NCBI GenBank assembly: GCA_910579845.1
Contig: CAJTWL010000011.1
Coordinates: forward strand, 14,125-78,124
Length of the DNA: 64,000 nt
DNA from: an uncultured Muribaculaceae bacterium
Lineage (GTDB): Bacteria > Bacteroidota > Bacteroidia > Bacteroidales > Muribaculaceae
Reading direction: 5' to 3'
Made by a program: the position numbers and the translations under genes. The notes under the pieces were generated by a model. That model saw nothing but the letters and a program-made list of their open reading frames with translations, was not told the origin of the DNA and made no database searches. Below, in pieces: positions 47,204 through 56,500 of this stretch. Position 1 is the first letter of the stretch; the number at the start of each line of letters is the position of its first letter.

Positions 47204-47517
47204 AGTAAGATTCCTTCTGTGTTGATGTTTTGATACAGTAGTGAATGATGTTGATGTTCATCCATATCGGAATAAGTTGAGACAATCGGGTTTATTTCAA
47301 CTTGCAGATTCCATCCCAATTCTTTGAATGGATAACCGTAATTGTCAATATCCGCCAGACTTCTTTTTTGTTTGTTTAACAGAATTAGCAGATCCCAGTC
47401 CGAATCCTCTCGTTCAGTTCCTCGAGCGCGTGAACCGAAGAGAATAATCTTGGCATCCTTAGGCAGAATCTTATTTGCCAGATGTCTGATTGATTTTATA
47501 ATATTCTGTTGGTTCAT
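47194..47517 (-). CDS. MNT-type nucleotidyltransferase (antitoxin of an MNT/HEPN pair)
   Basis: The 107-aa protein starts at 47515-47517 (MNQQNIIKSIRHL). It has the minimal nucleotidyltransferase motif GSRARGTEREDSDWD, with Gly28-Ser29, Asp40 and Asp42 in the GS-X10-D-X-D pattern. In characterised MntA-HepT systems this enzyme AMPylates a tyrosine of the HEPN RNase and neutralises it. The HEPN gene overlaps its 3' end. A frame to 47637 extends upstream but would run through the promoter. Confidence 0.85.
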   Translation of the reverse strand: MNQQNIIKSIRHLANKILPKDAKIILFGSRARGTEREDSDWDLLILLNKQKRSLADIDNYGYPFKELGWNLQVEINPIVSTYSDMDEHQHHSLLYQNINTEGILLWE

Positions 47518-47560
47518 AATACTTTTGTTATAAGTAACTGAATGGAGTAAGCTTACCCTG

Positions 47561-47592
47561 CAAATATACGGAGAAGTCGAGAGCAAAGCAAA
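47561..47592 (-). promoter_or_regulatory. Promoter of the MNT/HEPN pair
   Basis: Minus-strand TTTG (47589-47592), 20 nt, TATATTTG (47561-47568). The leader is about 37 nt to the ATG at 47517. This supports the internal start of the nucleotidyltransferase gene. Confidence 0.7.
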
Positions 47593-47652
47593 ATTTATTT
47601 TGCTTTGCCGAGCGCCGAGTATATTGGGCGAAGCCAAATATACGGAGAATAT
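47582..47652. repeat. Two adjacent hairpins upstream of the MNT/HEPN promoter
   Basis: GCAAAGCAAAAT is followed two bases later by its exact complement (47583-47608), then GTATATT-GGC pairs with GCC-AATATAC (47619-47643). The first overlaps the -33 box, so it may regulate the pair. The stretch on to 47737 holds nothing else recognised. Confidence 0.6.
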
Positions 47653-47737
47653 TCAACGAAACAAAATAGCGGTTGTCGGCTGAAAGCCGGTCCGCGGTAG
47701 CTAAGCTAATTATGTGAGTCAAATATATAAGTAAGTA

Positions 47738-47880
47738 ATAAGTAAGTGATAAAAATTAATGAACATATAAAACGCGGTTATTTCTTGACGGATTTTGCCG
47801 TGGAGGGATGGAGCATACTCTCGTATGCGACTGACCGACAAGGTGAAAGACGCAATAAATAGCAAGGTTTATGGTTCAAG
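47738..47880 (+). repeat. Dispersed 143-bp repeat, copy 2
   Basis: Matches the reverse complement of 27977-28119 (see there). The central GCATACTCTCGTATGC can form a hairpin. Between here and the higA stop (47881-47975) the sequence is AT-rich with no recognised site. Confidence 0.8.
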
Positions 47881-47975
47881 ATCAATTCATTTACATATAT
47901 CGTTTAATTTTTATTACTTACTTAAAAATTAAGCGATATATCTGCTAATGTAATTTGTCGATTCGCCATGATGTT

Positions 47976-48320
47976 TTATAGCACGGCGGCGATATTACGA
48001 ATTGAGGAAAGACGCTTCATAAAAGATGCATCTGATTTTACCATTTGCAGATTATAATCGCTTTGCAGATTAAGCAATAGCTCAGCCGGTATGTTCAAGG
48101 CTGCTTCTATAAGTAATGCTATTTCTGTATTAATCCCTCTCTTACCTTTGATTATCTCATTAAGCAGAGAAGGTTTGACACCGATACTTTCAGCGAGTTT
48201 TGCCTGTGTTAGACTGTATGCCTCAAGTTCATCCTTGATAAGTTCTCCCGGATGAGTAGGCTCAAACGGAGTAAGATTGTTTGCTATCATATCTGGAGCA
48301 ACACCTTGTAATGTAATCAT
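47976..48320 (-). CDS. higA: HigA-type antitoxin (XRE family)
   Basis: The protein is 114 aa from the ATG at 48318-48320. It has the typical HigA opening THPGELIKDELEAYSLTQAK and an XRE helix-turn-helix (LAESIGVKPSLLNEIIKGKR, about 40-70). The order toxin-first is normal for higBA, and only one base separates the higB stop from this ATG. It would bind HigB and repress the promoter at the palindrome upstream. Confidence 0.88.
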   Translation of the reverse strand: MITLQGVAPDMIANNLTPFEPTHPGELIKDELEAYSLTQAKLAESIGVKPSLLNEIIKGKRGINTEIALLIEAALNIPAELLLNLQSDYNLQMVKSDASFMKRLSSIRNIAAVL

Positions 48321-48321
48321 A

Positions 48322-48639
48322 TCAATCGTAATGGTTTGAGAGTTCAACAATATTACAGATAGTCAGAATCGGCTCTTCGGTGGTTTCTCGCATAGTAAAC
48401 TCTATTCTGTACTGGTCATTGACCTTAATGGAAAAACGCCCTGCATTACTTCCTTTTAATGCCTCAAAATTCAAAGAGTTGATGCGAAACAAGTCCTCTT
48501 TACGAGAAGCCCATTTCAAGTAATCTATTCCGCGTTTATAACGTTTGACTACATCAGATCTGTAACGATGTTTCTTGTCGTTACAGACTCCTTTGGTATA
48601 GAGGTCTCTTAAATATTCTTGTCCGAATTCAACTATCAT
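48322..48639 (-). CDS. higB: HigB-type RelE-superfamily mRNA interferase toxin
   Basis: The 105-aa protein (MIVEFGQEYLRDLYTKG) has the HigB pattern RGIDYLKWASRKEDLFRINSL and GRFSIKVNDQYRIEFTM, with conserved basic and aromatic residues of ribosome-dependent RNases. HigB enzymes cleave translated mRNA. It is first in the operon with higA one base after its stop. A promoter with an overlapping palindrome lies directly upstream. Confidence 0.88.
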   Translation of the reverse strand: MIVEFGQEYLRDLYTKGVCNDKKHRYRSDVVKRYKRGIDYLKWASRKEDLFRINSLNFEALKGSNAGRFSIKVNDQYRIEFTMRETTEEPILTICNIVELSNHYD

Positions 48640-48656
48640 ATTACCGTATTACGATG

Positions 48657-48699
48657 CAAAGATATAAAAAGTTCTCAAACTTCACAAATTTGTGAAGTT
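48657..48699 (-). promoter_or_regulatory. Promoter and palindromic operator of higBA
   Basis: Minus-strand TTTG (48685-48688), 20 nt, TATCTTTG (48657-48664). The -33 box lies inside a perfect 22-bp palindrome (48678-48699, half-site AACTTCACAAA). This is the expected arrangement for HigA autorepression. The leader is about 10 nt. Confidence 0.8.
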
Positions 48700-48765
48700 G
48701 ATTCCCTATAAAAGCAAACGTATTACATAGAAAAATTTGTGGCTGTCGTAAGTCAAGAGTACTTA

Positions 48766-48914
48766 GAGAGTGTTTGAATTTAAACCAAATTAAACATAAA
48801 TAAAGAGAATGAATATTTTTGATTTCATCACAAATGATCCTTCGGGCGCTTTTCCAAAGATTCAATCGGTCACATAGCCCGCTATGCTCCCTTCTGAAAA
48901 ATCCAAACACTCTC
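48766..48914. mobile_element. Candidate 149-bp MITE-like element
   Basis: The ends are inverted repeats: GAGAGTGTTTGAATTT (48766-48781) and AAATCCAAACACTCTC (48899-48914), matching at 15 of 16. No complete gene lies inside. A target-site duplication is not obvious. It may be a non-autonomous transposon or the remnant of one. Confidence 0.45.
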
Positions 48915-48949
48915 TTAGAAACTGTTTATTATTTAACATACGTTGCTGT

Positions 48950-49066
48950 AACCGGACGTTTGGGAGGGCGGTTTGTCCCAAACCGCTGAAAATTCCGAGT
49001 CGAATAGGGAGCTTGGGGACAAACTCCCCTCCCAAGCATCGGGTACAACCTACACCGTAGGATTAA
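48950..49066 (+). repeat. Cruciform-type intergenic repeat, copy 4 of 4
   Basis: GTTTGGGAGGGCGG and CCCCTCCCAAGC form the outer stem; GGCGGTTTG with CAAACCGC and a GGGAGCTT/AAACTCCC hairpin lie inside. It shares the CATCGGGTACAACC and GTAGGATTA tail with copy 3. The rest of the gap to 49153 shows nothing recognised. Confidence 0.85.
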
Positions 49067-49153
49067 CGAACCATTGTGTAGTTCCAAAAAGACACTCAAA
49101 ATGCCTGAAAGAAACACTATATAAAATTTTTCGTAATAAATTTAAACAGGCTC

Positions 49154-51622
49154 TTACAGATTGAATTTCTTTGTAAATATCTTATCTGCTGTGGAGATCT
49201 TCAGAATTACGATTCCTTTGTAGTTGCTTATAATATCCGAAACAATGTATTTGTTGTTCGCCGTTAGAAGAATGTTGTTTCGGGATTCTATTAAATTCCC
49301 GTATTGGTCAAATATCTGAATGTTTATCGGTTCATTAGTTTCATAGCCATTGTATGACTCGATGACGATCTGACCTGATTCAACGGTTACATTTAAATTA
49401 TCCTCAAGTTTAGGTTGCTGTTCATAGATGTCAAAGTCTGAAGATAGTGTTTTAAGGTATTCTTTCACATTCCTCATCATATTGCATTGGATGGGAGAGT
49501 ATGTATTACTCTTGTTAATACCCTTGGCTTTTTTCAATGCAATTGCATTCCTGCGAATCTTATTGAGAGTGCCGTCGATTTCTCCTAATTTATCGAAAAT
49601 AAGTATTGCAGGCAGTTCATTATCTTTTAATAAATCAAAGACAATGAATTTACATTCAGGATGAGTATTATAATATGACATCAGCTCTTTAAATTCCTGA
49701 CAATCTCTCAGAATATCGGGATTGCTGTGGATGCTTCCTTTGACATTATCACTGAATTCAGCATACAGTGACTCAAATTCCTGTTTAGTCTTATTGTCGA
49801 TATCGTTAATAAGTTCCTTGAGTGTGGCGAGTTCATCTGAATCAAAATCAATGCCAATCAATTCAGGATAATACAATGAGGCTGTCTTTGCGTCGCGAGG
49901 GGAGTTGAAAGTGCCGTCTTTCATTCTATACAATTCTACTATCTGACCATATCCGGTAAATGGATTATTACCCCTCACTGCGTCCCTTGGATGAAAAAAT
50001 CTTTCCAGACTGCCTGCTTTGCTCTCCCATGAGTAGCCATGCAATTTTCCATCACCATTCGTGATTGTGGCATGCTTATAATCTCTGTTTCCATTTTTAT
50101 CAACAAGAGCCCATAGTGCAACAATAGCATTGGAATAATTCGCACCCTCTCTTGTCAATCCTCGTGAGTCATAAAAGTTATCAAAAGCTTCAAGAGTATC
50201 TTCAGAATAAAATTGGGAATCTGGTAATCCGGGCCATTCCCAATATGATGTAATACCTCCAGACCATGAAATACAATTATAAGTACTGGTTGCGTTACCT
50301 GACAATATTGCATCATAGGGATCTAAATATTGAAAATATGGCAATACTCCTTTTGCATTTTTACAATTCAAATATAAATCACATGTACCGTTAGGTTGAA
50401 GAGAATTATAGTTTGTCAACCAAATATATTTAGATGTAGAATCATATTGTTTCTTAATTCTTGCATTCACACCCCATTCGGATTCGTCATCTTCATTTTC
50501 AGCTCCGTCTCCGTCATCGCATGCGGCTTCTATTTTTGTGACTTCCCCGGAGGGATTCTCAGCAGTTTTGATATTTTCAATCCATAACATCGGATCTCCG
50601 CTATACGCGTATGTAAACGTATTGTATTCTTGATCGGTATTGAATTTACGGAATATTGGATTCCCTGTGACAGCAACGTTCTCATAATATACATCCTGGT
50701 TTACAAGTATATTGCAGAATCCGGATTCATTTCTATATAGTGGTTTGAGCAAGATAGTATATGATCCTGCCACCGGAACGTTTATCTTAAATTCTGTAGT
50801 CGGGTATTCATCTTCCGCTTCATCATCGGGATTCTCTTTTTTATTTTCATCCGGATATATTGCCCATGAATATTTTTCAGGGTCATCAGTCTTGAAAAAG
50901 TAAATTATAGTTTCAAAGTCATCTAATTGCTCGGTTAATATTTCAAAGAGTTCTCCCTTATCCAGATATTGCGAGGTGTGGAATGTGTATGTAAAAGGGT
51001 AGTTTTTGTAGCAATCGTAACATTCAGTTTGTACATATTCAATTTGATTCAGAGTGTTTTTGGAGAGGCTGTATGCTTTAGCCTTATTGCCTTTTTCAAA
51101 TTGTGAGTCTGATATTCCAATTTGAGAACGGAATGCATTGTATTTGCCGGGGTCTATATGTATTGGATCTGAGGCAGGAGAAACTTCGATTACTTCAACG
51201 TTTGGAACATATTTATTATTACTGATTACTTGTATTGTATTTTCACCGTCATTAAGTGTAACTGTTTTCCCTCCTTCTAATTCTATGCTATGCCAGTCTG
51301 CTTTAGTTGGTTTGAGTTTGACATTCTGCGGGATATTGTTTACTCTGATATTGTATTCTTCAAACGTGCCATCTTTATGTTTGGCAGGGCATATCCAGAA
51401 TTCAAGATGATAGTCTCCCTGTTTGCAATCAGTGTACTTAAATTCCAATACGGAATGACCGTTCTCCGCATAAACTGTTTTTGACACCAGATTCGCTCCG
51501 CTTACCAACTTGGTGTTGAACTTTGTAAAGTCTGTTATAATCTTGTTGACCTTCTCAGAGGGACTTGCCGGAATACTTGTTAATGAAGCAAGTAAAACTG
51601 CAATGATAAAAGAATGTTTCAT
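49154..51622 (-). CDS. Large secreted protein with Cys-His domain and C-terminal sorting-type domain
   Basis: The 822-aa protein has a signal peptide (about 1-22) and no close function I can name. Residues 45-150 look like a carbohydrate-binding-type beta-sandwich (VNNIPQNVKLKPTKADWHSI). A second beta domain lies at about 275-320. The centre has STYNCISWSGG (Cys450), DYKHATI (His517) and HGYSWESKAG, a Cys-His arrangement like that of papain-fold DUF proteins with an NCIAW motif. The last 75 residues (INIQIFDQYGNLIESRNN, KGIVILKIS) resemble sorting-signal beta domains. It is AT-rich compared with the purine operon and is probably accessory. Confidence 0.6.
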   Translation of the reverse strand: MKHSFIIAVLLASLTSIPASPSEKVNKIITDFTKFNTKLVSGANLVSKTVYAENGHSVLEFKYTDCKQGDYHLEFWICPAKHKDGTFEEYNIRVNNIPQNVKLKPTKADWHSIELEGGKTVTLNDGENTIQVISNNKYVPNVEVIEVSPASDPIHIDPGKYNAFRSQIGISDSQFEKGNKAKAYSLSKNTLNQIEYVQTECYDCYKNYPFTYTFHTSQYLDKGELFEILTEQLDDFETIIYFFKTDDPEKYSWAIYPDENKKENPDDEAEDEYPTTEFKINVPVAGSYTILLKPLYRNESGFCNILVNQDVYYENVAVTGNPIFRKFNTDQEYNTFTYAYSGDPMLWIENIKTAENPSGEVTKIEAACDDGDGAENEDDESEWGVNARIKKQYDSTSKYIWLTNYNSLQPNGTCDLYLNCKNAKGVLPYFQYLDPYDAILSGNATSTYNCISWSGGITSYWEWPGLPDSQFYSEDTLEAFDNFYDSRGLTREGANYSNAIVALWALVDKNGNRDYKHATITNGDGKLHGYSWESKAGSLERFFHPRDAVRGNNPFTGYGQIVELYRMKDGTFNSPRDAKTASLYYPELIGIDFDSDELATLKELINDIDNKTKQEFESLYAEFSDNVKGSIHSNPDILRDCQEFKELMSYYNTHPECKFIVFDLLKDNELPAILIFDKLGEIDGTLNKIRRNAIALKKAKGINKSNTYSPIQCNMMRNVKEYLKTLSSDFDIYEQQPKLEDNLNVTVESGQIVIESYNGYETNEPINIQIFDQYGNLIESRNNILLTANNKYIVSDIISNYKGIVILKISTADKIFTKKFNL

Positions 51623-51680
51623 ATAATTACTAATTTAGGGTTATAAATATCGGTTTGAAACCTAATTCAATCGATTAAAT

Positions 51681-51744
51681 CTAATATAATATAATTAGGA
51701 GATAAGTCCCCAATGGGACTTATCTCCTAATTATATTATATTAG
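51681..51744. terminator. Perfect 30-bp stem-loop after the susD-like gene
   Basis: The arms 51681-51710 and 51715-51744 are exact reverse complements around CAAT. The G-C rich tip (AGGAGATAAGTCCC) sits on a long A-T stem. It lies 17 bp after the susD-like stop and probably ends the SusCD transcript, and it can fold on either strand. Confidence 0.8.
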
Positions 51745-51760
51745 TATTGTTATCAGGTTG

Positions 51761-53497
51761 TTAGTACCCAGGGTTGTTTTCACCGAAGATAAGTGAGACA
51801 TCTTCGGTCGGCAACGGCAGGAGATATTGACGACCATCTTCCGGGAAGATAAGCTTCATCGGAGTAACGAATGGTATTCCGGCAGCTTTTGCAGCATCCA
51901 GAATAGGAGTCATATCCACAATACCGTCTTCGTCAATATTCGGGCGTGTATTCTTCGGGAAGAACCAGTCTCCCTGTTGAATCATCTTCTTCATGTAAGA
52001 TTTTGTATTTGGAAGACCGACTTTCCAAGTACCATTGAGTTTATGATAGATTCTCCAACGGATAAGGTCGAACCAACGACGGTTTTCCCACATGAACTCC
52101 ATGCGACGCTCTGTACGCAAGATTGTCCGTAACTTAGCTTGATCGGTTTCTGTCACTTTAGGATACTGAAGACCGGTACCATTGTATGCACGCTCACGAA
52201 CCTGATTGATAGCATCGCGTGCATCATCATCGCATTCACCAAGTTCAATCTTAGCCTCAGCATACATCAGAAGGAGGTCGGCATAGCGGTAAACGATACA
52301 TGGGGGCGCCACAGTTTTACTGTGTGCATACCAGGATTCGTCAACACCCTTTTTGTAAACGAAGCCTGACCATGAAGCATTCAGGTTGACAAGACGGGAG
52401 TCGTTATTTTTAATTTCTTTGCCGGAGCCGTAGTCCATGATCTTTTCTTTACCCGGGTTGTATTCAAGACCCATGAATGTAGATTCAGGAAGAGCCATTG
52501 TCATGCCACAACGCGGATCGCGATTATCCCATGGACGAGATGGATTGTAAAGAGGAGACTCATCTACCGGAAGACCATCTGTACAAAGGAATGAAAGCAT
52601 ACCCTCCATAGATGGTCCTGCAGTTGCAGTACCCTTCTCGCTTCCATATTGAGATGATGGGTTACGCATCATGAAAGATTGACCATTATATGTGTTAATC
52701 TCCAATTCAAATGAACGTGGCAGCATTAGAATGTATTCAGGAGAAGTGGTTGTGCTTGCTTTATGAATTCGTTCGAAATTGCTGTCAAGCATGAATTTTC
52801 CGGATTTAATTGCTATTTCTCCGGCTTCTTTTGCTGTTGCATAATCGAGCATCCATGTGGCTGTACGGCATTTGAATGCCATAGCGGTAGCTTTGATTAC
52901 GCGAACACGATTGCTGACATTATCTTCAGGAAGCATTTTATAAGCCTTGTCAAAGTCTGCGTAGATTTTCTTAAGAATCTCATCCTTTTTAACACGACCT
53001 AACTGACAAGCACTCTCGATTGTCTGTTTCTCCTCATAGTAAGGAACATCACCATAGAGGAAGATAAGATATGAGTAGAAGCAGGCTCTGAATAAACGGG
53101 CTTCACCTTCAAATCTGTCTATAATGCCATCGTTCAGTATACCACGACGTAATTCGCAATTTTTGATGATATCATTGCAACGAGTGATTCCTTTATATGT
53201 ATTTGTCCACATAGTGCCGACGTAGCCGGTGTCACTGTTTACGGCACCACCCATCCACTCGTATACGTGGTCGCGATGCATCCAGTCATCGGTGAAGCGG
53301 TCTGTATGACCCAGACGGTTGGCTTCCCAATACCACAATGCAGAGCGATAAAGGTCTTTTACAGCCATATCAAACTGCTCTTCAGTCTGATACCATGTCT
53401 CTTGCGCGGGGTCAGCCGGGGGCATAAGATCCAAATTGGTGCAAGAGCTAAGAGTGAGCCCCATTACTGCCAACGCGGAATATATAATCTTTTTCAT
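51761..53497 (-). CDS. RagB/SusD-family outer-membrane lipoprotein
   Basis: The 578-aa protein starts at 53495-53497 (MKKIIYSALAVMGLTLSSC, lipid Cys19). SusD features are TWYQTEEQFDMAVKDLYR near the N-terminus, RLFRACFYSYLIFLYGDVPY and the C-terminal RRMEFMWENRRWFDLIRW. SusD proteins cap the SusC pore and bind the nutrient at the cell surface. It follows the SusC gene by 39 bp. The ligand is not evident from the sequence. Confidence 0.95.
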   Translation of the reverse strand: MKKIIYSALAVMGLTLSSCTNLDLMPPADPAQETWYQTEEQFDMAVKDLYRSALWYWEANRLGHTDRFTDDWMHRDHVYEWMGGAVNSDTGYVGTMWTNTYKGITRCNDIIKNCELRRGILNDGIIDRFEGEARLFRACFYSYLIFLYGDVPYYEEKQTIESACQLGRVKKDEILKKIYADFDKAYKMLPEDNVSNRVRVIKATAMAFKCRTATWMLDYATAKEAGEIAIKSGKFMLDSNFERIHKASTTTSPEYILMLPRSFELEINTYNGQSFMMRNPSSQYGSEKGTATAGPSMEGMLSFLCTDGLPVDESPLYNPSRPWDNRDPRCGMTMALPESTFMGLEYNPGKEKIMDYGSGKEIKNNDSRLVNLNASWSGFVYKKGVDESWYAHSKTVAPPCIVYRYADLLLMYAEAKIELGECDDDARDAINQVRERAYNGTGLQYPKVTETDQAKLRTILRTERRMEFMWENRRWFDLIRWRIYHKLNGTWKVGLPNTKSYMKKMIQQGDWFFPKNTRPNIDEDGIVDMTPILDAAKAAGIPFVTPMKLIFPEDGRQYLLPLPTEDVSLIFGENNPGY

Positions 53498-53536
53498 TGT
53501 TTCTTTAAGTATATAAATTATTATCAAATAATTTTA

Positions 53537-56500
53537 TTAGAAACCTACAGTTACACCAAAGTTCCATGTACGGGCAATGTAGGATGAACCTCCAACGGCT
53601 GCCTCCGGGTCCCAACCTTTTGGGAAGTTGCTGATGCAGAACGGATCGGAAACAGATGCGAATACGCGAAGGTTGTCAAGACGAAGCTTGCTGAGAATGT
53701 TCTTCTGGAAACTGTAAGAAAGTGTTATGTTCTTGCAACGGAAATAGCGACCGTTAAACATCCAGAAATCAGATTTGGCATAGTTCATCTTCTTGCCGTC
53801 ACCATAACCTACACCAGAGAATTTAGGATATTCAGCGGCGAGATTCTGTTCAGGAGTATTGTAATTTGACCAATACTTGCCAACAATAATCTGAGGGAAG
53901 TTTCTGTATGTTGAGCTTCGATAAACCATTTCAACAGTTTTCATAACGTTTTGGCTGCCGATACCTTGGAATGTTGCTGAGAGGTCAATGCCTTTCCAAC
54001 CGACATTGATAGTACCGCCGTATTGGAATTCAGGAAGAGAAGAACCGAGCTCCACACGGTCATATTCCGGAGTGATTTTGCCGTCTGGCACACCTTCAGG
54101 ACCGCTTATATCAATATATTTGATGTCACCGACCTGGGCACCATCCAAGTGGGGGGAGTTGTCAAGATCCTCTTGTGTCTGATATAGACCGTCGGATTTA
54201 TAACCGTACCAAGCGTTATAATAACTTCCTTCACGTGTGATATATCCGTCGTTATCAAATACAGTACCTGCAAGTTTGCCCATACGTGAACGATAGTCGG
54301 AGATATTTACACTGATGCCATAGTTCCAGTCGCCGACAACATCGCGCCAGCCAAGTGAAAGATCCCAACCGCGTGTGTTCATGTCACCTGCATTCTGTTT
54401 AGGATTCGAGTAACCCATATACATAGGAATCTGAACAGAAAGAAGCATGTCTTTCGTTTTCTTGTAATAGTAGTCGAATGTAAGGTTCAAACGGCTGTTG
54501 AGAAAACTTGCGTCCAAGCCGACATCCCATGTGTGGGTTGTTTCCCAGGTTATATCATCGATATTATAGGCAACCTGGTTTACAGTTTTATCTGCGATTA
54601 TATTTCCTTGATTATCTACCAACGCTACGTTTGCGGAAGCAAGCATAGCCTGATAAGGATAGTTACCTATACGCTCGTTACCGAGAGTACCGTAGCTGCC
54701 ACGTATTTTCAGGAAGCTGAGGATTTTTGGGTCAATATCACGGAGGAATGCCTCATCAGACATAACCCAACCCACAGAGGCAGACGGGAAGAATCCTGTG
54801 CGGTATTTTGAACCAAAACGGGAAGAACGGTCCCAACGAACATTGACTTGGGCAAGATAGCGACCTGCATAATTATAGTTTACACGACCGAAAATTGAAC
54901 GGTATGCGTTCTCGGTTCTTGTTCCGTCAAGAGTCAGCTCATTTTTATTTGCATTAGTGAAATAGGGATAACCCTCGAACTCCATGTGTGTAGTGCCTGC
55001 AGACAATGTGCTGGAATGCGCATAGTAATCCTCATAACCAACCATGTAATCGGTATTATGGTTTTCACCGAATGTTTTCTTATAGTTGATAAACAACTGC
55101 TTGGTGCACCATGAGTTGTAATTACGCTCTTCCGATAAGTTCGTGGAATTTCTGTTATTAAGATATCCGGCTGAAACAGATGGATTATCTGCAGTGAAAT
55201 AAGGAATCTTGTTTTGAACATCCTTAACACGTGTGAAAAGAGCGCCCGGAGAGTAAACGCCGGTAACTGTCAGACCCTCTATAGGATTAAGTATAACAGA
55301 GAATTTGGCACCAAAACGGTCGGTAACCTGACGGTTGTAACCTCCATACATTACGATAGCATACGGGTTTGTACCTTCGCGACCCCAAGCGGTAGTTCCA
55401 TTGGGGTTTTGGCCTGCGTATATTTCAGGAATATAGGTTGCAGAATAGAGCGGGTTGTGCTGTGGCTTGTTTGTATCGCCACGGCGCCAATATGCATCAA
55501 CACCGAATGACAACCATTTGGTTGCTTTGAATGTGTTGTTTATGCGGGCTGTAGTGCGTTGATAATCGCGGTTGTGATATAGCGCGTCTGAATATTCGTA
55601 TCCTACAGAAACCTTGGATTGGATAACCTTGTTACCGTAGCTTACCTTAACATCATGTTTTGTAGTGAGTGCACTTTTCTTCAGAAGAGCGTCACGCCAG
55701 TTGTAAATAGGATATTTTGCCGGATCAGATGCGTTCAATTCATAGTATTTGTAAAGCTCATCGTTCGAAAGACCGAACTCACGTTGTGTGAATGAATCTT
55801 CCATACCGGTAGCGTTACTTGCAACGTTCCATTCGTACTCATTCATCATGCGTAGATAGTCCTCAATACCTGCTGATTCAGGGAATTCAGTGAATTGAGA
55901 GAAACCGACAGAACCCTGATATTCAACTCTTGCTTTGCCCTCTTTGGCTTTCTTTGTAGTCACAAGGATGACACCAGCGGCCGCACGCGCACCATAGATA
56001 GATGCCGAGGCGGCGTCCTTCAATACGGAGATTGATTCGATATCAGCTGAGTTTACAGACTCGAGGCTGTCAGGAACACCGTCTACGATTACTAACGGGT
56101 CGGAATCACCGATAGATGTCACACCGCGGACACGGATTGTACCGGAAGCACCCGGAAGTCCGCTTGTACGTGTAACCTGCACACCCGGCATCTGACCCTG
56201 GAGTGCCTGGGTCACGCCTACAGCGTGCATCTCCTCGAGTTTTGCCCCCCCCACATTGGTGACGGCACCTGTAAGGTCGGCTTTCTTCATCACACCGTAA
56301 CCTACAACCACCATCTCGTCGAGGGTGCTGGCGTCGCTTGTCATAGTGATCTTGAAATCGGTCTGGTTGCCGATTTTGATTTCCTGACGTTTGAATCCTA
56401 CGTAAGAAACCTGCAATGTTTCTTTGGGATCCGCACTTAATGTGAAATTACCATCAAGGTCGGTCATAGCGGCACGGGAAGTGCCCTTTACCATGACTGT

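Noticed and set aside
48641..48910. An 89-codon minus-strand frame
   Set aside because: It runs through the higBA promoter and the inverted-repeat element and resembles no protein I know.
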